From Anaerolineaceae bacterium (GTDB lineage Bacteria > Chloroflexota > Anaerolineae > Aggregatilineales > Phototrophicaceae): a stretch of 64,000 nt of DNA. A model generated the notes under the pieces. It was given only the letters and a program-made list of their open reading frames with translations. It ran no database searches and was not told where the DNA came from. Positions 8,354 through 17,697 of the stretch are shown here, piece after piece. A program made the position numbers and the translations under genes. Every line of letters begins with the position of its first letter. Position 1 is the first letter of the stretch. The DNA lies in contig PABP01000010.1 of assembly GCA_002699585.1 (NCBI GenBank), positions 1-64,000 on the forward strand. The letters run 5' to 3'.

Positions 8354-9193
8354 ATGTTAGTGACGAAAAATAAGAAACGTAACAGCCAACATACACTCGA
8401 TGCTGAAACTGAGCGCTGGAAAATCGCTCGCCGTGACCATAGGCGAAACCGATTCTTACTTTTCCACAGATTCGTGTTTTGGGGCTGGGTGGTTATTTTC
8501 CTGGTTGCCTTGGTTGAACATCTGCTAAACCCAGGTGTGCCGACGGTTTATGTGAGATGGTATGAGCCAGAAATGGCCATGCTGATGATGATCGCCATGC
8601 TGGCTACCCACACCGTCTGGGCAAGCATTGGCCGATCAGAAGACAGCGCCCGACTCGACCTCATGCGCGCATCACAGAGCAACGACTCCAACAACAGCCA
8701 ATTCCAGCAGAAGCAAAAAGTCCTGTACCGAATCACGCGCCGGATTCATCTACGTCAGCGTTTATTGACGATACATGGTTTCTTCTTGGCCAACTTTGCC
8801 ACTGTTTCGCTGTTCACACTCGACAACCGAAGCCCTGACCAACAAGACACCATTTTGTTAACGCTCATGTGGATGGGCATTTTTGCCATGCACTTCTTTT
8901 ATAATCGGTTTCGGGCAAGACAAGACGATGAGTTGCTCAGTGTAATTCAAACCAGCGAAGAAACGCCCCAAAAACGCAAACGCCACGACAAAAAAGAATA
9001 TGGTATGCGCCTGGGCGATGATGGCGAACGGGTACACAATGACTTCAGCGAAAATGAACTGACTGACGAAGAAATCGCTCATGACCGTAGGTATAGATTG
9101 CCAGATATGACATCCGATTCGCATTTATATGACGCAGAAACGCCAATAATCCAGCGAATTGGGAGTATAATGGAGCCAACTAAAAAACCGTGA
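8354..9193 (+). CDS. membrane protein with two 2TM domains, paralogue of upstream gene
   Basis: 279 residues with two copies of a basic segment plus two membrane spans: residues ~22-95 (RRDHRRNRFLLFHRFVF) and ~125-200 (RRIHLRQRLLTIHGFFL). The acidic tail repeats the block of the upstream protein (MRLGDDGERVHNDF, TDEEIAHDRR). Six bases separate it from the upstream stop, so the two are coupled. The AT content is a little higher than upstream. The basic-helix/2TM unit is found fused to kinases and regulators in other bacteria, which suggests a membrane-sensing role, but nothing here proves it. Confidence 0.65.
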   Translation: MLVTKNKKRNSQHTLDAETERWKIARRDHRRNRFLLFHRFVFWGWVVIFLVALVEHLLNPGVPTVYVRWYEPEMAMLMMIAMLATHTVWASIGRSEDSARLDLMRASQSNDSNNSQFQQKQKVLYRITRRIHLRQRLLTIHGFFLANFATVSLFTLDNRSPDQQDTILLTLMWMGIFAMHFFYNRFRARQDDELLSVIQTSEETPQKRKRHDKKEYGMRLGDDGERVHNDFSENELTDEEIAHDRRYRLPDMTSDSHLYDAETPIIQRIGSIMEPTKKP

Positions 9194-9207
9194 CAGGGAG
9201 GTCTCGT

Positions 9208-9297
9208 ATGTTTGGATTTCTTGGTCGCTTATTTCGTCGCAAAAAGATCCACAAGGTAACCCGCCAAAAAAGACGTCGTGACCGGCGGCACGCCTAG
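9208..9297 (+). CDS. 29-residue Arg/Lys-rich peptide
   Basis: ATG to TAG with a textbook ribosome-binding site (GGGAGG, 8 bases upstream). The product has a short hydrophobic head (MFGFLGRLF) and a tail in which 13 of 29 residues overall are Arg or Lys, plus two His. It closes the 2TM operon 14 bases after the previous stop and is followed by a strong terminator. It could bind RNA, DNA or acidic phospholipid, or contact the acidic tails of the two upstream proteins. No family recognised. Confidence 0.6.
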   Translation: MFGFLGRLFRRKKIHKVTRQKRRRDRRHA

Positions 9298-9331
9298 CAA
9301 AAGTTTCGTTCTTTAAGCACGTTCTTTAGTC

Positions 9332-9364
9332 AAAATCGCCTGCATAGCGGGCGATTTTTGTTTT
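9332..9364 (+). terminator. Rho-independent terminator of the 2TM operon
   Basis: Stem AAAATCGCC / GGCGATTTT with a 9-base loop, followed by further T residues, 35 bases after the small peptide gene. Confidence 0.9.
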
Positions 9365-9530
9365 GAGCATTCTACACTCCACTAAGGATAGGTTTCAACA
9401 AATCACACCCAGCTATTTGGGGTTTTAGTCCAACCCTTCAAAGTTTCTTCAACTAGATTTAAGCTCAATCTGCAACATAGTCCGTCATTTTCATTCGAAA
9501 AATCTGAGATTCAGCAGAAAGAAGGTCTCT

Positions 9531-10013
9531 TTGAAGCAAAAACTCATTAATCGGTTTCGTTACTTATGGACTTGGGAATTACTCAATGCGTTTGTTGTCT
9601 TCCCAGCGTTTATCCTGTTCATGAGAGCGCATATCTCTATCGGATTTGCAACGATAACAGGGAGCCTGACTGTCAGTGTTTTACTCATTGTTGGTGCGGC
9701 TTTTGCATTCATCAAATATAGAGATCTGAAAAACGGAACAACCAACATCGATAACTATAAAAGCACCTTCCATGTACTTAGATGGCTCATACCGATCCCA
9801 TTATTTTGCGTGAGTGTGATCGTGTGGCTTCTATCAGGTACCCTCAAGATCAGCGACATTATTTTCGGAATTATTTTTATTCTTCTGGCTATTTTGGAAT
9901 ACATCAACTATTTCCATATCCAACTGATGTACGATAATTCTACGGATATTGCTTATCTGTTTAAGCACAAAAAACTAAAACTTGGCATTATCGCCCGTGA
10001 ATTTGACTGGTAA
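9531..10013 (+). CDS. four-span membrane protein of unknown function
   Basis: 160 residues with four hydrophobic helices (about 15-32, 38-62, 86-106, 110-132) and a basic C-terminus. The start is TTG, supported by GAAGGT 5 bases upstream. Clearly AT-richer than its neighbours, so it may be acquired. It is followed by a terminator shared with the convergent P450 gene. No family recognised. Confidence 0.6.
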   Translation: MKQKLINRFRYLWTWELLNAFVVFPAFILFMRAHISIGFATITGSLTVSVLLIVGAAFAFIKYRDLKNGTTNIDNYKSTFHVLRWLIPIPLFCVSVIVWLLSGTLKISDIIFGIIFILLAILEYINYFHIQLMYDNSTDIAYLFKHKKLKLGIIAREFDW

Positions 10014-10057
10014 TGGTATGAGAAGATACGTTTAAAGGTATGTTTTTAGATGAATAT

Positions 10058-10091
10058 GAAACGGGATGCTCCATATCGGCATCCCGTTTTG
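10058..10091. terminator. bidirectional terminator
   Basis: AACGGGATGC / GCATCCCGTT stem with a 9-base loop and flanking A and T runs. It lies between the convergent genes at 9531 and 10111 and can serve both. Confidence 0.85.
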
Positions 10092-10110
10092 TTTGTGCTG
10101 ATGTCTATCG

Positions 10111-11328
10111 TTAGTACGTTACCGGCAGCGCCTTCATCCCATGAATGAGCAGGCTACCATTCCACTCTAAATTTTCGACGACTGTATTGAGGGCCATATT
10201 CGGGTAGCGCTCGATCAGTTTCGATAGCGCGATTTTGGCTTCCAGACGAGCTAGTGGCGCACCCACGCAGTAATGCACGCCCATGCCAAAAGCGACATGC
10301 GGGTTGGGGTCGCGGGTGATGTCGAACGTATTGGGATCATCAAATACCTTGGGGTCACGATTGGCACCCAGCAGCGAGGGCAGCAGAATATCGCCCTGCT
10401 CAATGACATGCCCCTTATATTCGACCGTTTCCAGGGCGAAGCGCGTGGTGGGCGTCTCCACCGGGCCATTGAAGCGCAGCATTTCCTCCACCGCACTATT
10501 GATGAGGTCCGGCTGCTGCTTGAGCATCTCGAACTGGTCCGGGTACTGCATCAGGGCCAACATGCCATTACCCATCAGGTTGACGGTCGTTTCATGGCCA
10601 GCGACCAGCAGCAAAAACACCATCGACAGCAGTTCTTCCCGGCTGAGCGAATCGCCTTCTTCTTCCGCACGCACCAACCCACTGAGGATGTCGCCTGTGT
10701 CTTCCTGTTCGCGCTGCTCAATCAACTGGTTGACGTACATCACGAATTCCATCGCCGCCGTCTGGTTCAGGCTGGGATCGGGGCTGAACAGCAGGATGTT
10801 GGTCCACTCGCGGAATTTATCGCGCTTATCAGCTTCGACACCCAGCATCTCCGCGATGACGGTGATCGGCAGCGGGAAGGTATAGGTATTGATGAGGTCG
10901 GTTTCGTGCTGACCCGCCATCTCATCCAGCAGATCATCCGCGATTTGCTCGATACGGGGCAACAGCGCCTGGATCGCACGCGGCGTAAAGACCTTATGCA
11001 CTAATCGGCGCAGGCGCGTGTGGTCGGGGGCATCGCGCATGAGCATATGCCCGTTAATCGTATCCCACACTGGGTCGGGTTCCAGGTTGATATAGCGCTG
11101 GGCGATGTGGCGCGGTAGTTGACGGGCATCCTTGATGAAGTGCTTATCATCTTTGAGCACGGCCACGACATCTTCGTAATCGACGAAGAACCAGATCGTA
11201 TTGCTCGTCTGTGGGCCTGTCGCCCGCCAGATAGGATCTGAGGCGCGCATCTGGTTATAGACGGCCTGCGGATTGGCGCGCGTGGCCAAATCAAAAACCG
11301 GATAAGACAGCGGGGTCTGCGTTGTCAT
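10111..11328 (-). CDS. cytochrome P450
   Basis: 405 residues, the normal length of a soluble bacterial class I P450. The I-helix oxygen-activation motif AGHETT is at 243-248, the K-helix ExxR at 282-285 (EMLR), and the haem-ligand loop FGMGVHYCVG places the thiolate at C354. It catalyses NAD(P)H-dependent monooxygenation and needs a ferredoxin and reductase. No reductase gene is adjacent; the 7Fe ferredoxin at 5410 is a possible donor by inference. Resembles the CYP107-like broad group, but the substrate cannot be read from sequence. A GAGGA site precedes the ATG. Confidence 0.92.
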   Translation of the reverse strand: MTTQTPLSYPVFDLATRANPQAVYNQMRASDPIWRATGPQTSNTIWFFVDYEDVVAVLKDDKHFIKDARQLPRHIAQRYINLEPDPVWDTINGHMLMRDAPDHTRLRRLVHKVFTPRAIQALLPRIEQIADDLLDEMAGQHETDLINTYTFPLPITVIAEMLGVEADKRDKFREWTNILLFSPDPSLNQTAAMEFVMYVNQLIEQREQEDTGDILSGLVRAEEEGDSLSREELLSMVFLLLVAGHETTVNLMGNGMLALMQYPDQFEMLKQQPDLINSAVEEMLRFNGPVETPTTRFALETVEYKGHVIEQGDILLPSLLGANRDPKVFDDPNTFDITRDPNPHVAFGMGVHYCVGAPLARLEAKIALSKLIERYPNMALNTVVENLEWNGSLLIHGMKALPVTY

Positions 11329-11424
11329 CGAGTATCCTCATGGTTGCAACAGCATGATAAAGGCTATACGCAGCATACACGATTTTGTTGTATCTGGCGG
11401 CCCCCGTTTGATGCCTCCTCAGGC

Positions 11425-12111
11425 TCAGTTAATCGATGGCGACACCAGCAAAATCACCATCAAGCCAATCAACAGCGCGTAAATCGCCAGCACTAGCACA
11501 GCGAAAACCACCATCGACGCGACGGTACGGCCCCAGCCAAAGCGCGTAGTTGCTTTGATGGACATCCCGGTCAGCACCAACTGATACAGCGACAAAAATA
11601 GGGACACCAGATTAAATGACACTAAACCAACCCCGCCACCAGTACCAAACGCCACTGAGACCCCATAGTTGATGACCATCAGCGGCGCGTTAAAAGCCGC
11701 CATTGCATAGAACAGGTCCAGGAACGGCGTGCGTGCCCCCAGAATACGGGTCGCTAGCTGGAGCAAACGCACCATCAAGTAGAAGCCAATCGCCACAAAG
11801 ACGATCATAAAAGGCGCGCCGCACACGGTATAGATCACTGCCGAGCGCAAGGCATCCTGCATCGAGAAGGCAACCATTAAAAAGAGCGACGTCAAGGCCA
11901 TAGAAATGACACACGCAATCGCAATCCAGTTGGAGGCGCGCCTACGGGAGACAGTCGGGTCATTGAGGATGGTCTCAAAGCTCCTGACGCTGGGCCGTGC
12001 CAGCACCAACTGGAAAACCTGCGTCCAGGTAAGCGGTTGGCCCGTACGCTCCCGCTCATGTTTGAGCTTATTGTCGTTCTTGGGTTTGTCATCGAAGGTA
12101 TAATCTGTCAT
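11425..12111 (-). CDS. Yip1-family membrane protein
   Basis: 228 residues. A polar, charged N-terminus (DDKPKNDNKLKHERE) leads to a Yip1-type helix-turn block (QVFQLVLARPSVRSFETILNDP) and five to six membrane spans between about 60 and 225. Bacterial Yip1 proteins are of unknown function. A single-gene unit between the P450 and rhomboid genes. Confidence 0.7.
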   Translation of the reverse strand: MTDYTFDDKPKNDNKLKHERERTGQPLTWTQVFQLVLARPSVRSFETILNDPTVSRRRASNWIAIACVISMALTSLFLMVAFSMQDALRSAVIYTVCGAPFMIVFVAIGFYLMVRLLQLATRILGARTPFLDLFYAMAAFNAPLMVINYGVSVAFGTGGGVGLVSFNLVSLFLSLYQLVLTGMSIKATTRFGWGRTVASMVVFAVLVLAIYALLIGLMVILLVSPSIN

Positions 12112-12294
12112 CAGCTTGTTCCGTAATGTTTTGTCAGTATAGCCCTATCTTAACACCGATTTTGTAGCAACGTGCATTAAGCACCCCTACTGATTCACAC
12201 GTATTTCTGATGTGTTTAGTCTATACTTGGGACCATTCGCTGGCTATGCTAGCGAATAATTGAGATCGACCATTTGAAAAAGCCATCACACCTC

Positions 12295-13194
12295 ATGAGC
12301 CATCCGACTGAAAACCCATCCAGCGAAGAACACGCCAGCCATCCACTCGCGGATAGCGAACCTCGGCAACGCCATCCATCGGCGCAAGCGCCACAGCCGC
12401 GCCAGCAAGCCGCACCACGCAAGCCCTCACAGTTGATGCGATTGCCCAAACGGATCGAAAAACCGTATGCGACCTATACGCTGTTGGCGATTAATATCGT
12501 CATTTTCGTCATTGGCCTGTTGAGTAACGACGCCTGGGTCTGGCTCATCAACAATGGCGTCAATGTGCCCTATCTGACCACACACGGCGAACCCTATCGG
12601 CTGGTGACGTCGATGTTTTTGCATGGCAGCTTGGCGCATATTGGCTTCAACATGTTCGCGCTGCTGTACCTGGGACGCCTGCTGGAATCCTTATTTGGGC
12701 GCACGCGCTTTCTGCTGATTTATTTCCTGGGGGGCCTGGGCGGCAGTGTCCTGGGCACCCTGCTGAACGAAGGCGGCCTGGGGGCATCCGGCGCGGTCTT
12801 CGCCTTATGGGGCGCGGAAGTCGTTTATCTGTATCGCAATCGGGAGCTATACGGCGGGTGGGCGCGGCAGCGTATGCAGCAGTCGCTGATGCTGATGGGC
12901 CTCAACTTCGCCTTTGGCATTTTCGTAAACATGAATGCCGAAGAAGGCGGCGTCATGATCGGCAACTTCGCCCATCTGGGCGGGTTGCTGGGCGGCGTCA
13001 TCCTGACCTTCGCCATTGGGCCGCGCATCAACATTCCACAGCAAACGCCGGAACTGGTCAATGGCATCCGCGTCTATAATGCTGAGGATACCAACGATCA
13101 GCCTAAGGGCTGGTTATCATGGTTGGCGCTCTATGTCCTGGGCCTCATCATCCTGATGATTGCCGCCGGATTGGTCATCACTTACCCGGCTTAA
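12295..13194 (+). CDS. rhomboid-family intramembrane serine protease
   Basis: About 299 residues. The N-terminal ~50 are polar, Pro/Gln/His-rich and likely disordered and cytoplasmic. Six membrane helices follow. The catalytic serine lies in GASGAV (S165) and the histidine in NFAHLGG (H227). The L1-loop and helix-2 signature FLHGSLAHIGFNM is present. It cuts single-span membrane proteins within the bilayer. Start: the ATG at 12295 is listed; an in-frame TTG at 12274 would add seven residues and cannot be excluded, since neither has a clear ribosome-binding site. The gene's last 78 bases overlap the convergent DUF2304 gene. Confidence 0.88.
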   Translation: MSHPTENPSSEEHASHPLADSEPRQRHPSAQAPQPRQQAAPRKPSQLMRLPKRIEKPYATYTLLAINIVIFVIGLLSNDAWVWLINNGVNVPYLTTHGEPYRLVTSMFLHGSLAHIGFNMFALLYLGRLLESLFGRTRFLLIYFLGGLGGSVLGTLLNEGGLGASGAVFALWGAEVVYLYRNRELYGGWARQRMQQSLMLMGLNFAFGIFVNMNAEEGGVMIGNFAHLGGLLGGVILTFAIGPRINIPQQTPELVNGIRVYNAEDTNDQPKGWLSWLALYVLGLIILMIAAGLVITYPA

Positions 13195-13560
13195 ACCATT
13201 GGCCAGGCGGTTCTGCGTGATGCGTAACTGCTCAATTTCATAGCGCAATAAGGCCACGTCCTGGGCGATGGTCTTATTTTCGTGCGTCAGCCGCGTGATG
13301 ATGATCGAGTAGTACAGCAAGATGAACAGCATCAACAGGATGGCCAGCAGGAACAGCAGGTTCGGCGGGTAGGCGATGCCAACCAGCTTTGACAGACCAT
13401 GCAACAAATCGCGCCAGATGCTGACAATCAGCATCACCGCCGCTGTGAACAACCACAACAGGCTGTATTCCTCGCGCAGTTTGCGCCGCCGGACCAGTTC
13501 CAGCACCACCAGTAGCGCCACGATAGATAGGGCAACCGTCACGATGATCGAGCGTTCCAT
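13117..13560 (-). CDS. DUF2304-family membrane protein
   Basis: 147 residues. A first membrane helix is followed by the family signature RRRKLREEYSLLWL, two more helices (VMLIVSIW and NLLFLLAILLMLFILLYYS) and a cytoplasmic coiled-coil-like helix with heptad Leu/Ile spacing (ENKTIAQDVALLRYEIEQL). DUF2304 genes often sit with polyprenyl glycosyltransferases; none is adjacent here. An upstream in-frame Met was rejected because the family begins at the first helix. The 3' part overlaps the rhomboid gene. Confidence 0.8.
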   Translation of the reverse strand: MERSIIVTVALSIVALLVVLELVRRRKLREEYSLLWLFTAAVMLIVSIWRDLLHGLSKLVGIAYPPNLLFLLAILLMLFILLYYSIIITRLTHENKTIAQDVALLRYEIEQLRITQNRLANGLSRVSDDQSGGNHQDDEAQDIERQP

Positions 13561-13690
13561 AAGAGAGCGAGCCTCACAAATGATGTCTGTCGATGAATGC
13601 GGGGTATTGTAACAAGTGGAAAGGCGCTGTGGGAGGCCGCCCAAGCCTGTGCTCTGCGGCCTACAACGCCAATACTTTTATCCTGGGATG

Positions 13691-14125
13691 CTATTCACTT
13701 TCCGGCGCGTTGTCGATGTGCCATCGCTGCAAAAAGGCCAGTCCATCTTTTGTAGAATGCACAATCGCCTTGCGCGTGTTTTCCGGCACGTTCTTCATCG
13801 GGCCGCGCAGAATTTCTTCCTGATAATAGTCCTTGACGATCATCGCCACCGGGAAGCGCCCCGTATTCTGCTTGAGGTTCATGATACGGCTGTTTTTACG
13901 CGCATCTTGCAGGTTATCCGGCATGAACTGATCTACATTGCGGAAATCCCAAATCTGGCCAAAAATGGCCTCCGCGCCCACCATTTCAATCAGCCGATTG
14001 AGCCACTCATACACGGCGCTGCTCACCTCGGAGTCCAGGCTGCCGCGATACGTCACATGGACGATACGCGTCGTTTCATCATAAGTGGCATATGCGTTTT
14101 GAATTTCCAGCGGTCGAATGACCAT
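13691..14125 (-). CDS. STAS/SpoIIAA-like small protein
   Basis: 144 residues without signal or membrane span. Pattern: beta strand (TRIVHVTYRGSL), helix (SAVYEWLNRLIEMVG), strand with WDFRNVD, then MNLKQNTGRFPVAMIVKD and a C-terminal helix ending DGLAFLQRW. This is the alternating layout of SpoIIAA-like proteins and resembles the two proteins at 55651 and 56294. The start is set by GGAGA upstream of the ATG. Role unknown; such proteins may act as regulators or binding modules. Confidence 0.6.
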   Translation of the reverse strand: MVIRPLEIQNAYATYDETTRIVHVTYRGSLDSEVSSAVYEWLNRLIEMVGAEAIFGQIWDFRNVDQFMPDNLQDARKNSRIMNLKQNTGRFPVAMIVKDYYQEEILRGPMKNVPENTRKAIVHSTKDGLAFLQRWHIDNAPESE

Positions 14126-14199
14126 TGGCCTATCTCCTACAGATTTCATAAAGGGTCGCCAGCACCGCCAACAGGGCGCTACTTCCAATCATACTGCGA

Positions 14200-15249
14200 T
14201 TAATTGGCAGGTATCGCAAAGATCAAGCGTCCGGTATCGCGATTGATGAGTTTGGTCACCGTCACCTGAATATTGCGATCCAGGTACATCTTACCATTTT
14301 CAATGAGCACCATCGTACCATCGTCCAGGTAGCCAACGCCCTGGTTTTCTTCACGGCCTTCCTGGATCACACGGATAGCGAAGGTTTCGCCAGGAATATA
14401 AATTGAGCGCACAGCGTTCGACAGTTTGTTGATATTCAGCACCGGCACGCCCTGGGCATCAGCGACTTCGCCCAGGTTGTAATCGTTGGTGATGAGCGAT
14501 GCCGACATCTGCTGCGCCAGGGCCACCAACTTATCATCGACCTCGGTGATTTCTTCAAAATCATCATCAACGATGCGCACCATCACCAGTTCGCTGCGCT
14601 GTAACTTGTTGAGCAGATTCAGGCCGCGCCGCCCCCGATTGCGCCGCAGCGGGTCGGCGGAATCCGATACTTGATGCAGTTCGGTCAGGACGAAGCGTGG
14701 CACGATCAGCGTGCCCCCGACAAAGCCCGTTTCGGCCACATCGACGATGCGACCATCAATCAGGGAACTGGTATCAACGATGAGTTTGCGTGACCCGGTC
14801 CCGGATGGCCGTGCTGCCGAGCGACTAATGCGCGACCATAGTTCGTCCTGAATTTCCCGGCCACGCTTGCCAAAGATGGTCAAGCCCAGGTAGGCCCCCA
14901 ATAGCAGCACGGTCACAGGCAGCAGCCAGCTCAGCGGATTGGGCATCAAGGAAAGTGGATAAGCTGAAATCAGTGCCAAAAGCAGGCCAACAGCCAAACC
15001 CAACAAAGCCATCACCAGTTGGTCAGCGGGCATCTCATTGATGTTTTTACGCAGGGATTGCACTGGACGAACGGTAAACCAGGGGGTCGCGACCAGGCCG
15101 AACAAGACACCGGTCATGCCCATCACGGTCGCCGATGCTTCCTGGCTTAGATTGAGTGAGGTATAAACGCTGGGGTCCGCGCCGAAGCGTGCCCCCACAA
15201 TACCAAAAATCACCAATCCCACCAAGCGAGATAGGAAATTCAAGGTCAT
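14200..15249 (-). CDS. PIN-TRAM domain membrane protein (YacL-like)
   Basis: 349 residues. Four membrane helices occupy about 1-130. A PIN nuclease domain follows, with acidic residues in LIVDTSSLIDGRI, LTELHQVSD and LITNDYNLGEVA. A C-terminal TRAM domain (about 285-345, GQGVGYLDDGTMVLIENG) is a predicted RNA-binding fold. The arrangement and length match Bacillus YacL and its relatives. It is probably a membrane-attached ribonuclease. A GGAG site precedes the ATG. Confidence 0.88.
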   Translation of the reverse strand: MTLNFLSRLVGLVIFGIVGARFGADPSVYTSLNLSQEASATVMGMTGVLFGLVATPWFTVRPVQSLRKNINEMPADQLVMALLGLAVGLLLALISAYPLSLMPNPLSWLLPVTVLLLGAYLGLTIFGKRGREIQDELWSRISRSAARPSGTGSRKLIVDTSSLIDGRIVDVAETGFVGGTLIVPRFVLTELHQVSDSADPLRRNRGRRGLNLLNKLQRSELVMVRIVDDDFEEITEVDDKLVALAQQMSASLITNDYNLGEVADAQGVPVLNINKLSNAVRSIYIPGETFAIRVIQEGREENQGVGYLDDGTMVLIENGKMYLDRNIQVTVTKLINRDTGRLIFAIPAN

Positions 15250-15637
15250 TATGAAAACTCCTCGATGAGCCGCATGATCGGGGCTGAACGATGAAAGTTG
15301 CCAGCATCCGATAGCGATGTCATCTTATAATAACAGTGGTTTCATCCAGAGAGAGCATGAATGAGGTAGCCTCTTCCCCGGATGATGATGCCCATTCAAT
15401 GCAGCATATTAAGAACAGTGGGCATCTATTGTGTACACGATGATATTTCGATTATACGGGGCATCAGTAGCCAGAACAACAAACATATTCGTTTTGTAGC
15501 ATACGGCTGGCCCTTGTTTGGCCCATGCTCCCCATTATTCGGGCAAAAGTCGCTGGTAATATGCAAGACGCCAGTCTGGTGACTGGCGCTTGATTACATG
15601 CCGATAGGGTTAGCGTAATTGCGCTACATGGGCATAG
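15250..15637. other. 388-base intergenic region with one hairpin
   Basis: Upstream of the PIN-TRAM gene and downstream of the lipoprotein gene, both on the minus strand. At 15569-15588 there is a perfect 8-bp inverted repeat (CGCCAGTC / GACTGGCG, loop TGGT) followed on the minus strand by TCTTG. It may end lipoprotein transcription, but the T-tract is poor. Nothing else is evident. Confidence 0.4.
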
Positions 15638-16462
15638 CTACTGTGCCGGGGCCAATGGCGCGTTGATGGTGACGCCTGGGACTTGCAGCGCAATCTGATA
15701 GTAGTTGCGATCCTGGTTGAACAGGATATTCGGTGGGCTGGTGCGCAACACGGTCCACAAAATCAATACATTCTGTCCCTCGATCCACAAGCGAGAATCC
15801 GGGCTGAGGGCATCCGCCAGGTTGAGTCCAGCCGCTTCCGGTTCCCAATATTCGATGAGCAACTGCGGATCATACGGTACCTGTTGCGTCGTCAACCAGG
15901 CTCCTTCTGGCTCAAAGACGCGCGGCGTTGGCGCGATATTGCCACAGCGCTCGACGATGTCTTGATAATAGCCGTTTGGCCACTCAGCGAAGCCATCCGT
16001 CGCGTGTTCGGTCCCATTGACATCCAGAGTCATCTTTTCATAGACGGGTTGGGCACTGGTAGGCACTGTCCGCTCGAAGACCGCATCGTAAGTGTAGAAG
16101 CGATTGGTCACGACCAGGAAGTTAACGAAATCGATAATGACTTCATCCGGCAAGAAGTCAAAACGCACGTCTTCAAACCCGGACTGATTGGGCACGGTCC
16201 AGACGATGCGGCCATCACCATAGATCGTACAGGGCGGGACCGTGTTCAGGTCATAAAGTGCATCGGAGCCATCGCCACCGATAATTTCCGCTCGGAAGAT
16301 GATATGCTGCGGGTCACGCGGCCATTGAACGACGCTCTGGGTGTCCGTCGTCGTATCGCCACCGCCATCGTTGGCCGGGTCGGGGCTTTCCTCGCCACCG
16401 CCACAGGCCGTCAGAGCTATCATTGCTGCGATTAACAAAACCAGTAAGGTGAACCGTCTCAT
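15638..16462 (-). CDS. lipoprotein of unknown function
   Basis: 274 residues. Signal peptide with lipobox LTAC (MRRFTLLVLLIAAMIALTAC), then a Gly/Asp/Thr-rich linker and a soluble domain of about 230 residues rich in Trp and Tyr. The mature protein would be lipid-anchored on the outer face of the membrane. The start is chosen by GGAGA upstream and because the upstream Met would bury the signal peptide. I do not recognise the domain. Phrases such as VPPCTIYGDGRIVW recur in uncharacterised Chloroflexota lipoproteins as far as I recall. Confidence 0.7.
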   Translation of the reverse strand: MRRFTLLVLLIAAMIALTACGGGEESPDPANDGGGDTTTDTQSVVQWPRDPQHIIFRAEIIGGDGSDALYDLNTVPPCTIYGDGRIVWTVPNQSGFEDVRFDFLPDEVIIDFVNFLVVTNRFYTYDAVFERTVPTSAQPVYEKMTLDVNGTEHATDGFAEWPNGYYQDIVERCGNIAPTPRVFEPEGAWLTTQQVPYDPQLLIEYWEPEAAGLNLADALSPDSRLWIEGQNVLILWTVLRTSPPNILFNQDRNYYQIALQVPGVTINAPLAPAQ

Positions 16463-16878
16463 ATGCACCTGTTCTCCATCGTCATCGCCAAATTTCTTCA
16501 CAAAAAATCGAATATGCAACTATTTCTGAGAGCAAAACGCACCCATCAATCGATATACCGCCATTTGTACTGTCTGATTCAACAGCGGGATATGGGCGTT
16601 TTGTCATACGCTCAAATCACAATCACCCCCAGTATATGCCAAAGTTTCTTTAGAAATAGTAGAGACATCGAATAAATTTCGTCCGAATATCCGCGGGTGC
16701 CATAGGCCGTAGGCCATCTTTTCGTCCGCAATATCACCTCTTTTTGTGCACCTAATGGGTTTCTATTCTCGTATAGGGCGTGTGGGATTATACTGGGTCC
16801 GTAGCCCAACCGCGCAGCGCGTGTTACTTATCGCTGCGTTGAATTGCATACGCGCTTTGAACCAAAGAAGGGCATCGC
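16463..16878. other. 416-base divergent intergenic region
   Basis: Separates the lipoprotein (minus) and LprG-like (plus) genes. ATTATACT near 16788 is a reasonable -10 for the plus-strand operon, with no good -35. No RNA gene or repeat seen. Confidence 0.35.
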
Positions 16879-17697
16879 ATGGCTGAAACACAGACAAAAG
16901 ATATGCATCAGGGGGCTAATAAATCGCCCCTGCGCTGGCTCCTGCCGCTGATTGTCGTGGTGATCGTCGGCATCATAGCAGCAGTCGTCTTGACAAATAA
17001 CAACACACCGGGCGATGAAACGCCCCCACCAGAGCCAACCCCGCTGCTGGCCCAGGTTGTTGAAAATATCCGGCAAGTGGATACGTTCAGGCTGCTGATT
17101 GAGCAGACCGGTGTCGCTTACCCCTTTGGCGTCTCGCTCGATGAAGGCCAGAGCGTGGTCTATGCGACCATGCGTCGCGGCGAAGGACAGTATCAGGCTC
17201 CGAACATCATGTATGCCAGCGTCAATCTCAAAGTGGGCGCACTGCCCGTGCTGGCTGTCGAACTCTTCGCAGAGGGCCTCGACCAGTGGTTTAAGCTGGC
17301 CAACCAATGGATCAATTACCCAATTGCCGATGGCTTTAATCCTGGCGACCTGATCGCGGAAAACACGGGCTTTAGTCAGGCCATCAACCAGCTCAAAGCA
17401 GTCGAATACATCGGCACACAAACCCTTTACGATGGCACAGAGTCCTGGCTTGTTCGCGGGTCAGCCCAGGGGCAGGTCATCAACGATCTGCTGTTCAACC
17501 TGCTCTCGATTGAGCAGGAAGTCATGGTCGATGTCTATATCGACCAGGCGACGACGCTGCCCGCGCTGCTGGTCGTCACCCTGCCGGATACCGCCAGCGA
17601 CAGTGAAGACGATACCGCATGGCGCATCGAAATATACGATTACAACACCGAACTTGACTTCACCCCGCCCAATAGGAGCGCCGATGCAGGCGAATAA
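16879..17697 (+). CDS. LppX/LprAFG-like extracytoplasmic protein
   Basis: 272 residues. A membrane anchor at about 20-42 (LPLIVVVIVGIIAAVVL) replaces the lipobox of the mycobacterial relatives. A Pro-rich linker and one soluble domain of about 215 residues follow, with the LppX/LprAFG layout: ending in VDVYIDQATTLPALLVV and a final WRIEIYDYN strand. In mycobacteria this fold is a half-barrel that carries triacylated lipids. An AAGAAGGG site precedes the ATG. Its last 14 bases overlap the MFS gene, so the two are coupled, as lprG and the P55 pump are in mycobacteria. Family assignment is from memory of the pattern, not a search. Confidence 0.65.
   Translation: MAETQTKDMHQGANKSPLRWLLPLIVVVIVGIIAAVVLTNNNTPGDETPPPEPTPLLAQVVENIRQVDTFRLLIEQTGVAYPFGVSLDEGQSVVYATMRRGEGQYQAPNIMYASVNLKVGALPVLAVELFAEGLDQWFKLANQWINYPIADGFNPGDLIAENTGFSQAINQLKAVEYIGTQTLYDGTESWLVRGSAQGQVINDLLFNLLSIEQEVMVDVYIDQATTLPALLVVTLPDTASDSEDDTAWRIEIYDYNTELDFTPPNRSADAGE

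Noticed and set aside
17432-17683. N-terminal extension of the MFS transporter
   Set aside because: It overlaps the LprG-like gene entirely and reads as Arg/Ser/Cys-rich; the ATG at 17684 has a ribosome-binding site and precedes helix 1.
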